Program-made: the position numbers and the translations under genes | Source: Parabacteroides distasonis | GTDB lineage: Bacteria; Bacteroidota; Bacteroidia; Bacteroidales; Tannerellaceae | DNA length: 64,000 nucleotides | Direction of reading: 5' to 3' | Assembly: GCA_021531385.1 (NCBI GenBank) | Contig: JAFBIR010000004.1 | Span: 124,001 to 188,000 of the forward strand | Shown: positions 41,484 through 51,009 of the stretch, piece by piece | Layout of the letters: the number at the start of each line of letters is the position of its first letter | Numbering within the stretch: the stretch's first letter is position 1 | The notes under the pieces: model-generated | The model's database searches: none | The model's input: only the letters and a program-made list of their open reading frames with translations | What the model was told of the DNA's origin: nothing

Positions 41484-42668
41484 ATGGGTATAGTAATGAA
41501 ATATATAGTTGATAATTCTGATAATAGGATATTGTCATACGATACCCTTAAACAGGTTATTGACGAAAGTAGTCAAGACATTTTCGGTGACTACGATGAT
41601 CATGAGGAAGACTCTAAACAGAAAACGTCTAAACCTTGCTTTGCAGAAACGGAACCTTCAACTACAGGAATGCACAGCATTGACATGGAACAGGTCGCAA
41701 AGAAACAGGATAAAAGTCCTTTCAAGTATTTTCTGGATGGTTCACGTCATGTCTATAAAACTTGCGATATGGTTATTGCTGGGAATGTATATCCTGTAGT
41801 GGCTGGGCAAATAATAGTTGGCTGTTGCAAGAGAGAAGATAGAAATATATTAAAACATGATTTTATCAGAAAGATTGTTCTTGCTGTTCCCCAACAATTC
41901 GTATATGATAAGCAAAATGGCCAGACAGAGAACTACCTTCGGAAAAGGTGTATTGAAATCAATGAGGAGATTAAGAAGCATTCAACTCATTTTCAATTTG
42001 AATTCTCTCGACTGATTTGCTATAATACCGATGGAGATATTGAACAGGGCAGGAATAAGTATTTGCATCAGGCTATAACCGTCATTCAGAACGAAATGAT
42101 GGATCAAGAACAAATTATGGTGGGTCGTCTCTGTACTAGTGAAGATAATATTCTTAACAACGCATCATGGCTGGTTAAGGATGGAACTCTTGAGTATAAG
42201 AGGGAGTTTACTAATCGACCTGATGAAAATTTAGACATAGCCCAATACAAGCATAAGCTTAAGAATGTGATTGGTATTTCCAAAAACTTTGATGCGGAAT
42301 TGTTGAGTAGTCAAGAACCCAAAATTGGAAAAATAATTGCAGAGCTTCCTCCTTATCATCGGACGAATGCTTATCGTTATATACATCAGAAGAAAACATA
42401 TTGTGTGTGGTACTTAAGATTAAGAAACACCCCAAATAGAGCAACAAGGTATTCGGACGTTGTAAAAGTAGAGTTTATTATGCCAAACGAGACACCAATA
42501 AGTTCTGGGCATATAGATACCATATCTACTCATTTGATTAATGAAGCATACCCAGTGTGTTTCGGAAAAGATACGAGATGGGCAAACCATCTTTACCCTG
42601 TTTATCTGACAGAGGCATTCTGTAAATCTCAGTATATGAATGATAGCATAATCGTAAAAATGATATAA
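41484..42668 (+). CDS. NurA-like nuclease
   Basis: About 394 residues from ATG 41484 (ATG 41496 is equally possible; the frame stays open upstream into the XRE gene). The NurA nuclease pattern is seen as FKYFLDGSRHVYK (about residues 80-92, with the metal-binding Asp in DGS), a beta-rich stretch, and SWLVKDGTLEYKREF (about 228-242, second DG motif). The C-terminus has HLYPVYLTEAFCKS, like the helix that closes NurA domains. NurA nucleases work with HerA translocases in DNA end processing, and a HerA-like gene follows 4 bp later. The call rests on motif pattern plus this partner. Confidence 0.72.
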   Translation: MGIVMKYIVDNSDNRILSYDTLKQVIDESSQDIFGDYDDHEEDSKQKTSKPCFAETEPSTTGMHSIDMEQVAKKQDKSPFKYFLDGSRHVYKTCDMVIAGNVYPVVAGQIIVGCCKREDRNILKHDFIRKIVLAVPQQFVYDKQNGQTENYLRKRCIEINEEIKKHSTHFQFEFSRLICYNTDGDIEQGRNKYLHQAITVIQNEMMDQEQIMVGRLCTSEDNILNNASWLVKDGTLEYKREFTNRPDENLDIAQYKHKLKNVIGISKNFDAELLSSQEPKIGKIIAELPPYHRTNAYRYIHQKKTYCVWYLRLRNTPNRATRYSDVVKVEFIMPNETPISSGHIDTISTHLINEAYPVCFGKDTRWANHLYPVYLTEAFCKSQYMNDSIIVKMI

Positions 42669-42672
42669 TCTC

Positions 42673-44340
42673 ATGAATGTTCAAGTTATTGGAAAGGTCT
42701 CAGCTACAGAAAAGAACCCGTCAACAATGGATGAGTTCTATTTTTGGACAAGAGCTGGATTTAAGTTGAATACGTTTGACGTTGTCAAAGTACACCATCT
42801 TGAAAGCTCTATAACTTATGGAGTTGTACAGTCTATAAACCATGTTACTGATTCTACAAGTCACATGGCCAGTTACATATCGTCTGACTTCGGTGACTTG
42901 TCTGAAACGCATAAAGGAAATACCAATCGTTTGCAATTCAACTATGTCAAAGTGCAAGTGGTAGGCAACACAAAGAATATTTATACTCCCGTCCTACATG
43001 ATTCATGCGTTGAAACCTGTGATGTATCTGACATTCAAGTAGCTTTAGGTCTTAAGGATGTCAAGAATCCATTGCGATGTGGCTACTTGGAAATGTATGA
43101 TCAAAAGGTTCCTGTAGATATTAATGCCAACTTTGTTGTTGGTCCTGATGGGGCGCATTTGAACATTTCTGGCATTTCAGGGCTTGCATGTAAAACATCT
43201 TATTGTATGTTTTTGCTTAATTCTTTGCAGCAGAAATATTCTAAGATGAGTCCTAATGACGATGATTACAAGTCGGTAGCTTACGTTATATTTAATGTTA
43301 AGGGACAAGACCTATTGTCTATAGATGAAAAAGGTTCCTTGTCTGAAACTGACAAGAAGATTTATGACGAAGATCTTCAAATGTCTGCCACACCATTTAA
43401 GAATGTGCGTTTCTTCTATCCATATTCGGATAGTAAGGAATATCATCATGTACAAACATTTGGCAATTGGGATGCTATTGTATCAAAGCAAATGGCCAAA
43501 AACAAAGCTTCGATATTCAAATACACATTCAATGCTTGCAAAGAAAAGCTCTCATACATTTTTGCAAATGAGGAAGATTCCACAGGGCAATCCAATACAA
43601 TGGAAAGTATTATTAGTTATATCGAAAATGAACGAGAGCCTTTTATTGGCATTAGTTCATGGGAGACCCTGCTAAAAAAGATAAAATATGTTTTAGAGAC
43701 AAAAGACTGTGGAGCAAGAAGCGACATCGCTTTATCGTCGTGGAAGAAATTCAGTCGTATAATAAACAAGGTAATTAGTGATAAAGTCTTTAATGACAAT
43801 CTTACTGAAGAAGCTCATGAGTTGATTATGGCAGAATCGCTACGTGAAATAAAGCCCAATGAAGTGTATGTAATTGACATAGCTCGCTTAGAAGAGAAAT
43901 CACAATCATTTGTCTTTGGTGACATTATGGAGACTCTTCACGAAATGATGAGCGCAAAGAATATACCTGGTATGCCTGACAAAATAGTCGTATTTGTTGA
44001 TGAACTTAATAAGTATGCATCGACAGACATTCCCAAGAGTTCCCCTATCCTCCGTCAACTGTTAGAAATTACGGAAAGAGGACGTTCGTTAGGCCTAATA
44101 CTCTTCTCCGTCGAGCAGTTCCGTAGTGCCATTAATGACAGGATTACAGGAAACTGCGCAACGGCTGCATATGGAAGAACCAATTACGTAGAGGCTGCAA
44201 AATCCGATGTTCGCAGTCTTAAAGAGATTACAGGCAAGATGACGCGACTAACACCTGGCGAATATATTATTCAAAATCCAGCTTTACGCTCTCTTGTTAA
44301 CATTAAGTTTCCTCATCCAACATATAAAGAGAATAAATAA
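42673..44340 (+). CDS. HerA-like DNA-translocating ATPase
   Basis: A 555-residue ATPase. The N-terminal 140 residues look like the HAS-barrel domain of HerA (GKVSATEKNPSTMDEFYFW, YGVVQSINHVTD). Walker A is a variant, NISGISGLACKTSYCMFLL (about 164-182), keeping Lys-Thr but with Cys in place of the Gly before Lys. Walker B is KIVVFVDELNKYA (about 436-448), and the arginine-finger region is ITERGRSLGLILFSVEQFRS. HerA hexamers pump DNA into NurA nuclease. The stop overlaps the next start (TAATG). Confidence 0.85.
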   Translation: MNVQVIGKVSATEKNPSTMDEFYFWTRAGFKLNTFDVVKVHHLESSITYGVVQSINHVTDSTSHMASYISSDFGDLSETHKGNTNRLQFNYVKVQVVGNTKNIYTPVLHDSCVETCDVSDIQVALGLKDVKNPLRCGYLEMYDQKVPVDINANFVVGPDGAHLNISGISGLACKTSYCMFLLNSLQQKYSKMSPNDDDYKSVAYVIFNVKGQDLLSIDEKGSLSETDKKIYDEDLQMSATPFKNVRFFYPYSDSKEYHHVQTFGNWDAIVSKQMAKNKASIFKYTFNACKEKLSYIFANEEDSTGQSNTMESIISYIENEREPFIGISSWETLLKKIKYVLETKDCGARSDIALSSWKKFSRIINKVISDKVFNDNLTEEAHELIMAESLREIKPNEVYVIDIARLEEKSQSFVFGDIMETLHEMMSAKNIPGMPDKIVVFVDELNKYASTDIPKSSPILRQLLEITERGRSLGLILFSVEQFRSAINDRITGNCATAAYGRTNYVEAAKSDVRSLKEITGKMTRLTPGEYIIQNPALRSLVNIKFPHPTYKENK

Positions 44341-46043
44341 TGGAAGGCTATTCAAGTAAATCGGGTAAGAAACTCATGATGATTTGTATGGGCAATAACT
44401 ATACAAATCCAATGGTCGTGTATAGAGAGTACATTCAGAATGCTTGCGATGCTCTTTACGATGCTGTTCGGAAGGATATTGTTAAAGAATCATCCGACAA
44501 ATTCATATCTGTTGGCATAGATGAAGCGAATCGCGAGGTTCGTATCATAGATCGTGGCACGGGAGTAAGAAAAGAAGACATCGGACCAATTCTTGTGAAT
44601 ATAGGTTCTTCATTCAAGGATGGAATTGATGATATTGGAACGTATGGCATTGGCCGATTGGTCGGTGCAAACTGGTGTGACAAAATTACTTTTGAAACCA
44701 GTTACAAGGGCGAGTCAGAGAAATCCATACTTACTTTTGATTCTTTGAAAGCCCGTCAATTGTGTAATTCTAAAGAATGTACGATGAGTTTGGATGAGAT
44801 AAATGATGCTGTAACATCTTGTGTTTATCATCCGGAAGATCCAAATTTGCATTATATGAGAGTTACGCTGCATAATGCCAATAATGAACTTCTTGATATA
44901 GACAATGTTAGAGAATATTTATCAGAGGTCGTTCCTGTTGGCTATGAATTTGAATTTGAAGATACTATTCTGTCACCAGCGTTTGAAACTTACCCCGAAT
45001 TTAAGGATTTGCTTTCTAAAGAAAGAGTCTGTATCATAGATGTCAATACAGACTATCAGATATTGAAATCATATAGTCCACAAATAGAGTTTACAGGAAA
45101 CGACAAGAGAAATCTAACTCGTCTCAGTTTCTTCAAGATTGAAGACGATGATTACGGTTTACTCGCATGGGGATGGTATTCGCTGTGTGAGCGACCAGAC
45201 CAAATGAATGAGGTTAAATTCAGACATATACGGCTCCGTAAACACAACATGGTGGTTGGGGATGTCGATTATCTAAACAATTGTTTCAAAGGAACTGCCA
45301 GCCCGAACTATTTTGTGGGCGAACTGTTCGTAGTGCATCCTAATATAACTCCGACAGGATCAAGAGATGGACTTAATGATTCTACGGAAAAGTCTCTTCT
45401 GTTTTTGCATCTAAAAGATAAGTTCAAGCAACTTTACGACGAATACAATAAACTGAGCAAGCTTGGAAGCCAGGCATTAAAGCCACTTTGTACTGCTTTA
45501 GTTGATGAACAAAAATTAAAGGTCAAACTAAAAGATGCTGATGAAGATGATGCTCAGGAAATCAAAACCAAACTAAAAGAAGCTAGAAAAAACATCAGCG
45601 ATGCAAAGGATGAACTAAAAGCAAAAATGGATGATATTTCCAAGTATGCCAATATGTCTATCTTGGCCGAAGACATCGTTACATACTGGGAAAAAGATAT
45701 GCGAAAAAAAGTTTCGGAAGTAAATGCCAAATCAAAGCCGGGACATAAAATCGATGGAGTTAGTCTGAAAAAGATTGTAGAAGAAGCTCAGAAAGAACAA
45801 AACAAGGGCAAAGAAAAGGAAAACAATCCCTCTTCTGAAACGCCATCTTCTGCTTCTAACAACGCAACAACAACCACCAAAGAGAATAGCGAACCCAAAG
45901 AAACCGATAGATATAAAGTGTTGGGCAAGGATGGATGGAAACTAATGAAATTGGTATATTCCGTTCTTGACTCAAATAAAAATATTGACCCAAAATCATT
46001 GGGAAAGATAAAAAAAGCATTAGAAAAGAAAATATTGAGATAA
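44340..46043 (+). CDS. GHKL/Hsp90-like ATPase
   Basis: A 567-residue protein with a GHKL (Hsp90, histidine kinase, MutL) ATP-binding fold at the N-terminus: YREYIQNACDALYDAV (N-box, about 28-43), VRIIDRGTGVRKEDI (G1 box, about 68-82), IGSSFKDGIDDIGTYGIGRL (G2 region, about 90-109). A middle beta region follows. The C-terminal 180 residues are helical and very charged with a low-complexity linker (about 485-520). In this operon it could act as an ATP-gated clamp or switch for the HerA-NurA pair. Both its start and its stop overlap neighbours by TAATG. Confidence 0.82.
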   Translation: MEGYSSKSGKKLMMICMGNNYTNPMVVYREYIQNACDALYDAVRKDIVKESSDKFISVGIDEANREVRIIDRGTGVRKEDIGPILVNIGSSFKDGIDDIGTYGIGRLVGANWCDKITFETSYKGESEKSILTFDSLKARQLCNSKECTMSLDEINDAVTSCVYHPEDPNLHYMRVTLHNANNELLDIDNVREYLSEVVPVGYEFEFEDTILSPAFETYPEFKDLLSKERVCIIDVNTDYQILKSYSPQIEFTGNDKRNLTRLSFFKIEDDDYGLLAWGWYSLCERPDQMNEVKFRHIRLRKHNMVVGDVDYLNNCFKGTASPNYFVGELFVVHPNITPTGSRDGLNDSTEKSLLFLHLKDKFKQLYDEYNKLSKLGSQALKPLCTALVDEQKLKVKLKDADEDDAQEIKTKLKEARKNISDAKDELKAKMDDISKYANMSILAEDIVTYWEKDMRKKVSEVNAKSKPGHKIDGVSLKKIVEEAQKEQNKGKEKENNPSSETPSSASNNATTTTKENSEPKETDRYKVLGKDGWKLMKLVYSVLDSNKNIDPKSLGKIKKALEKKILR

Positions 46044-48049
46044 TGAATCGCAAGATACTCCTTGTTGAGCCCAATTATAAGAATAAGTTCCCTCCTGTGG
46101 CACTCATGAAGCTATCGACCTACTACAAGTCGAAAGGCGATTGTGTCGTTTTTTACAAAGGAGATATTAAGGCTTTTATCATTAATCAGATTACAGAACA
46201 ATGTATAGCAAAGCTGAACAGTGTTCAGCCTGACTATAACTGGAAAATAAAACATGATGTTATTTTCAACTACATATATACGAGGAAAAGTATGTATATT
46301 GAGGCATTGAATCTTGAAACCTTTGAATGTGCTCAAATTCTTACCAATTGGGTGAAGTATTATAAAGATTACTATTGGAAGAAAACATACGAGAAAGAAC
46401 CTGAGTGGGACAGAATTTGTGTTACTACTCTATTCACGTTTTATTTCGACATTACAGTAAGGACAATCAACGAACTAAAACCTTTGGCCAAATCTACGAA
46501 AGACATAATGGTTGGAGGTGTTCTTGCAACCTTACAATCTGAGGAAATAGAAAAGGCAACCGGCATTGTGCCCCATAAAGGATTGTTAATTACCCCAGGC
46601 GAATTGGACGAAGGAGACACGCAGATCATTGATCAATTGCCATTAGACTACACGATTTTGGAGGAAACAGACTACAAATATGACATGTCGAATGCGTATT
46701 ATGCGTATTTGACAAGAGGCTGTATTCGCCATTGTTCTTTTTGTGCTGTATCAAAACTGGAACCACATTATCAGGATTATATCCCATTGCAAGATAGAAT
46801 AAAGGAAGTGGAAGACATTTGTGGCCCACAAAAGAATCTACTGCTAATGGATAATAACGTGTTGGCTTCAAAGGCTTTTGATAAAATCATCGAGGAAATC
46901 ATTGCATGTGGTTTTCAAGCCGGAGCTACCTATACTGAGCCAGATTTGCTAAAGTTATCCATAGATAATCTCATAAAAGGACGCAATGACAGGGGGTATA
47001 TCAGAAAGACCCAACGATTAATGTGTGATTATCTTCAATCCATAAAGGATAAAGAATTATCGTACAAGGTTTATTGCGCAATGGAGAATAACCATGTGCT
47101 GAAATATGAGACCTCTACCAAGAAGGCCTTATTGCAGGCATACTCGGAATTCAAGGAGGATTATGAGAACAGGAACGTACCATTCAAACGCCCACGACAA
47201 CGAACCGTAGATTTTAATCAAGGGGTTGACGCAAGGCTTTTCACACCTCATATTGCGAAACAATTATCACGTATAGCTATATCCCCTTTAAGGATTGCAT
47301 TCGATAGTATGTCGGTTAAAGAACCATACCTAAATGCAATTAGGATGTGTGCATCTAACGGTTTGAGGAATTTTTCAAATTACCTGCTATATAATTTTAA
47401 GGATGAGCCGATAGATTTGTATCGCAGAATGAGAATTAATGTTGAATTGTGCGAAGATCTAAATGTGAATATCTATTCTTTTCCGATGAAGTATCATCCT
47501 TTATACGGAGAGCATAGCCATGACAGGAATTACATTGGCGTGCATTGGAATAAGAAGTATATTCGCGCCGTCCAAGCCGTACTTAATAGTACAAAAGGTA
47601 TGATTGGCAGGGGATTGTCATACTTTTACAAGGCCTTTGGCAATACAGAAGAGGAATTCTATACTTTGCTGGAAATGCCAGATACATATATAATTTACAG
47701 GTTCTTCTTTGAATGGCTCGATACAAAAGGCCATCCATTGTCTATGTGTAAATGGCGTGAGGCAATTTCTGAGTTAAATGCCGAAGAGCAATCGCTTTTG
47801 TTCAGCATTATCCATGCGGAGAATTTTACGCAACCAGATTCTTCCGCTGATTATGGTGAGCGTGTTAATTATGCCTTGTCGTTCTATAAGAACTATAGAG
47901 ATGACATATCAGAGAGCGATGGTTCTTTGTATTCTCTAAAGAAAGAGTTTGACTCAATCCCCAAAGCCGAATTGAATTATATAAAAACAAGTGGTAATGG
48001 AATCATTGTTAGGCACAATGGATTTCAAATCGCGAATGAAAAATCTTGA
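46043..48049 (+). CDS. Radical SAM protein with B12-binding-like N-terminus
   Basis: A 668-residue protein. It begins KILLVEPNYKNKFPPVALMK, as in B12-binding-domain radical SAM enzymes. The Fe-S cluster motif CxxxCxxC is in YLTRGCIRHCSFCAVSKL (about residues 220-237), followed by LLMDNNVLAS. The rest is long and includes DFNQGVDARLFT, typical of radical SAM proteins of this type. Such enzymes catalyse radical modifications of proteins, nucleic acids or small molecules. A radical SAM gene in a NurA-HerA operon is unusual; modification of DNA or of a partner protein is a guess. Confidence 0.82.
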   Translation: MNRKILLVEPNYKNKFPPVALMKLSTYYKSKGDCVVFYKGDIKAFIINQITEQCIAKLNSVQPDYNWKIKHDVIFNYIYTRKSMYIEALNLETFECAQILTNWVKYYKDYYWKKTYEKEPEWDRICVTTLFTFYFDITVRTINELKPLAKSTKDIMVGGVLATLQSEEIEKATGIVPHKGLLITPGELDEGDTQIIDQLPLDYTILEETDYKYDMSNAYYAYLTRGCIRHCSFCAVSKLEPHYQDYIPLQDRIKEVEDICGPQKNLLLMDNNVLASKAFDKIIEEIIACGFQAGATYTEPDLLKLSIDNLIKGRNDRGYIRKTQRLMCDYLQSIKDKELSYKVYCAMENNHVLKYETSTKKALLQAYSEFKEDYENRNVPFKRPRQRTVDFNQGVDARLFTPHIAKQLSRIAISPLRIAFDSMSVKEPYLNAIRMCASNGLRNFSNYLLYNFKDEPIDLYRRMRINVELCEDLNVNIYSFPMKYHPLYGEHSHDRNYIGVHWNKKYIRAVQAVLNSTKGMIGRGLSYFYKAFGNTEEEFYTLLEMPDTYIIYRFFFEWLDTKGHPLSMCKWREAISELNAEEQSLLFSIIHAENFTQPDSSADYGERVNYALSFYKNYRDDISESDGSLYSLKKEFDSIPKAELNYIKTSGNGIIVRHNGFQIANEKS

Positions 48050-48054
48050 TTGAT

Positions 48055-49779
48055 ATGAAGAAGCAAACAAAACTCAGCATACAGTGGTTTTATACTCTTC
48101 TTGAACGAGGAGAGTGTGATATTATGGACTTCAAGGAACAATTGGAGGACAAAACGGCATTCGGAAAGTCACTGAAGAACTTTGCCTCTAAATACGATGA
48201 GACGGCCAGGGATGTGGTTGCTTTTGCCAATAACAAAGGAGGATTCCTTTTTATTGGTATCGTGGATGGTACCAAAGAAATCAATAAGGACTTCGTGTAT
48301 AACAATGAGAAGGTATTCGACTTGATTCACCAGATTCAAGATCGTACCGAACCCACGATAACACTAATCCCGCATAAAATCAATGTGGAGGGGAAAGACT
48401 TACTTGTGCTTGAAGTTCCTTTCTCTACACAACTTCATCGTACAAGCCGAGGAGAGTTCCTTATACGTAGCAATGACGGAAACCGTCCGATAGAGCCTTA
48501 CGAGATGGCCACAATCATGTCAGAAAAGGGTTTGATCGTATATGACCAAAAGACGTGGCGCATATCTGGAGAATGGTTGGACGAAAAACGCCTTTCCAAC
48601 TTGCACGACATGATAGAAGCCAAGAATGCCGACAGTCCATATTTGGACAAGAGTCGTGAGGATTTGCTGGACTCCCTTGGCCTAACAAAGGACGAAGGGA
48701 ATGAGTCTTTGCCAACTACAACAGGATTATTGTTTGTCGGCAATCAAACAGCCCTCCGGGAACTGCCGTTCTACGAGGTGAAGTATATTCATTACTTTGA
48801 GGACGGAACATATAGACCTTACGAATACAAAGGCAATATAATTGAAGTTGCCAAAGCTTGCTTTGTACAATTGAAAGCGGAGATTAAGCAAAAGGAGTAT
48901 ATTTTTGGACTGTTCCGTGAATACGTAGAAGACTATTCCGAGATTGTCATACGCGAGTTGCTTATCAATGCGCTGGCACATAGAAGTCTTAGCAGACAAC
49001 AGATAGTAGAGATTCGCAAGTATGATGACGGTGGATATTTGGAGATTGAAAGCCCTGGTACATTTCCCGATGGTGTTACCGTAAACAATTATCTCAGAAA
49101 GACAAATCCACGCAATCCGAATGTGATGGATATCCTACGTGAGATAGGGTTAGCGGAAAAGGCTGGTAGTGGATTCGATAAGATATTCACAGATCTTCTC
49201 AAAAAGGGCAAATCATTGCCAGAACCTGAAGAAACAGAGAACTCCGTTATTTTCCGCATCAAGTCCAATGTTGTTTCAGAAAAACTCATAGAACTGTCGC
49301 TTCTTTATGAGAATCAAATAGGCAAACCCATGAAACTTGACGAACTTCTCGTTCTGTCAGAAGTGGTCAACAATAAGAGGGTAAAGGTCGCAGATTTGGC
49401 AAATATACCCAATATGGGTGCTTATCGTCTGCAAAGTGTCATAGATAGGCTATGTGGTCTTGAATTTATCGAGCCATCTGGTAAGACTTCAGGACTATCG
49501 TATATCTTGCATGTCAGCAAACGAAAAGATTTGGATGACAAGATTGACTATGTAAAATCAAAAAAGCAAGAGAAAGCAAGACAAAAAGAGGCCATCTTAC
49601 GTTATTTGGATTCCATACCTACTATCAATAATGCTGAAGCTCGCCAGCTGCTCAGTTTGCAAGAGAAAGACAGATCAAAGGTGTCTCGTCTGTTTGCAGA
49701 ATTAATAAGTGAAAACGAGATTGTGCAAACAGAAGATAGCGCTGCTAATAACGTGAAATACAAGAGGCTAAAAGGATGA
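48055..49779 (+). CDS. AlbA_2/Schlafen-type ATP-binding protein
   Basis: A 574-residue protein starting MKKQTKLSIQWFYT; a TTG three codons upstream would overlap the radical SAM gene. The N-terminal domain (about 15-140) is AlbA_2/Schlafen-like: MDFKEQLEDK, ARDVVAFANNKGGFLFIGIV and GEFLIRSNDGNRPI. A C-terminal HATPase-type region (about 290-390) has REILINALAHRSL-like sequence (here RELLINALAHRSL), ESPGTFPDGVTV and REIGLAEKAGSGFDKIF. The last 160 residues carry winged-helix-like segments. These proteins are common in bacterial defence and transcription-control loci. It closes the operon and is followed by a strong hairpin. Confidence 0.85.
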   Translation: MKKQTKLSIQWFYTLLERGECDIMDFKEQLEDKTAFGKSLKNFASKYDETARDVVAFANNKGGFLFIGIVDGTKEINKDFVYNNEKVFDLIHQIQDRTEPTITLIPHKINVEGKDLLVLEVPFSTQLHRTSRGEFLIRSNDGNRPIEPYEMATIMSEKGLIVYDQKTWRISGEWLDEKRLSNLHDMIEAKNADSPYLDKSREDLLDSLGLTKDEGNESLPTTTGLLFVGNQTALRELPFYEVKYIHYFEDGTYRPYEYKGNIIEVAKACFVQLKAEIKQKEYIFGLFREYVEDYSEIVIRELLINALAHRSLSRQQIVEIRKYDDGGYLEIESPGTFPDGVTVNNYLRKTNPRNPNVMDILREIGLAEKAGSGFDKIFTDLLKKGKSLPEPEETENSVIFRIKSNVVSEKLIELSLLYENQIGKPMKLDELLVLSEVVNNKRVKVADLANIPNMGAYRLQSVIDRLCGLEFIEPSGKTSGLSYILHVSKRKDLDDKIDYVKSKKQEKARQKEAILRYLDSIPTINNAEARQLLSLQEKDRSKVSRLFAELISENEIVQTEDSAANNVKYKRLKG

Positions 49780-49781
49780 GT

Positions 49782-49831
49782 GTTTGCGGTTCTGTTTGCA
49801 GAAATCCATATTTGCAAACAGAACCGCAAAC
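49782..49831. terminator. Perfect 19-bp hairpin after the operon
   Basis: GTTTGCGGTTCTGTTTGCA (49782-49800) pairs perfectly with 49813-49831 across a 12-nt loop, starting two bases after the operon's last stop codon. There is no T-tract. Part of the same sequence (CTGTTTGCA with TGCAAACAG) already occurs inside the last gene at about 49690-49731. It may end or protect the mRNA or bind a regulator. Confidence 0.65.
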
Positions 49832-49943
49832 GGAAACGCAAAATATGTTCCGTATGATTGGCCGTGATTCGCAACAGAATATACTGCGGAGTTGCTTTCG
49901 TGAAGGATAAGCAGACGGTTTCGTATTTACAAAGAGAAGCGTT

Positions 49944-50930
49944 ATGAAGATAACAAAAGAAAATTTGATAACAGACAAGGATGTCAATCGAGTTTATATA
50001 TCCAGCCTATTGGACAAGGTGTCCAGCGGTTTCGACCAATCTGTTCGTGAACAACTGGTCCAACAGCTTAGGCAGTTCGACAACCATGTTGAAAAGCTCG
50101 TTAACACAAAAGATGTGTGGGCGCGCGATTATATGCCGATTCAATTGACCGAACATGTGTATCTCAGCTACATCTACCAACCAGATTACCTACATGACAA
50201 ACCCCAATACGTCACGGATTGGCAGACCCACAAAGTCCACGCAAGCAATCGCAAAGGGTGGAGTTTTCAAATCGTACAGCTACCATTGCTATTAGACGGT
50301 GGCAATATCGTGAAAGCAATCACGAAAGCAGGCAAACCCTGCCTGATTTTGTGTGATAAGATACTGAAAGAGAATAATATTACTCCGATTGAATTCGATA
50401 ATCGGTGGAAGAAATGGTGGAAGTATCATTTCGAAGACACCTCTATGGAATACGTACTTCTCCCTTGGGAAGGAGCGCAGCTCAATCCGATCGGGCATGC
50501 AGATGGCATCGTACGTTATATAGCTCCAGGGAGGGTCTTGTTGACCAACTACGCCGATCTCAACCCTGAATATGCAGGACTGTTCAGAGAACGTTTGCAA
50601 GCCAAAGGTTTTGAGGTAGAAGAGCTATCTTATCTTCCCTATTTCGATCCTCAACAGGACGACACTTTCCGATCACTTTTCGATCATACCTGGTGTTACA
50701 TCAATTTCCTGCAAGTCAGGACGCATCTGTTGGTTCCCCAGTTGGGTTATCCTGAACTGGATCGGGAGGCTGTTCGCCAAATCAAGGCAGTTTACAATAA
50801 AGCCGACTTTCACTGTCAGGTGGATCCAATCGATCTCGATATGTCTTCGATCATCATCATGGACACTTTAGATAGGAAGAGCAACGGAGGAGGCGCACTC
50901 AATTGCCTAACATGGACCACGAAAGAATAG
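49944..50930 (+). CDS. Agmatine deiminase / peptidylarginine deiminase family protein
   Basis: A 328-residue guanidino-group hydrolase of the Porphyromonas-type PAD/agmatine deiminase family. Motifs are VWARDYMPIQL (substrate Asp, about 53-63), LLLDGGNIVKA (about 114-124), IGHADGIVRYI (His-x-Asp, about 184-194), and the catalytic Cys in GGGALNCLTW at the C-terminus (about residue 323). Members convert agmatine to N-carbamoylputrescine or citrullinate peptidyl arginine; there is no signal peptide, so a cytosolic agmatine role is more likely. It stands 164 bp after the NurA-HerA operon and looks separate from it. Confidence 0.9.
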   Translation: MKITKENLITDKDVNRVYISSLLDKVSSGFDQSVREQLVQQLRQFDNHVEKLVNTKDVWARDYMPIQLTEHVYLSYIYQPDYLHDKPQYVTDWQTHKVHASNRKGWSFQIVQLPLLLDGGNIVKAITKAGKPCLILCDKILKENNITPIEFDNRWKKWWKYHFEDTSMEYVLLPWEGAQLNPIGHADGIVRYIAPGRVLLTNYADLNPEYAGLFRERLQAKGFEVEELSYLPYFDPQQDDTFRSLFDHTWCYINFLQVRTHLLVPQLGYPELDREAVRQIKAVYNKADFHCQVDPIDLDMSSIIIMDTLDRKSNGGGALNCLTWTTKE

Positions 50931-51009
50931 GAAGCGATGCATATCGACAGGCATAAATACAAATGTGATTTGCGGCCAGTCCGGCATACTTGAGATTTTG
51001 TAGATGTTG

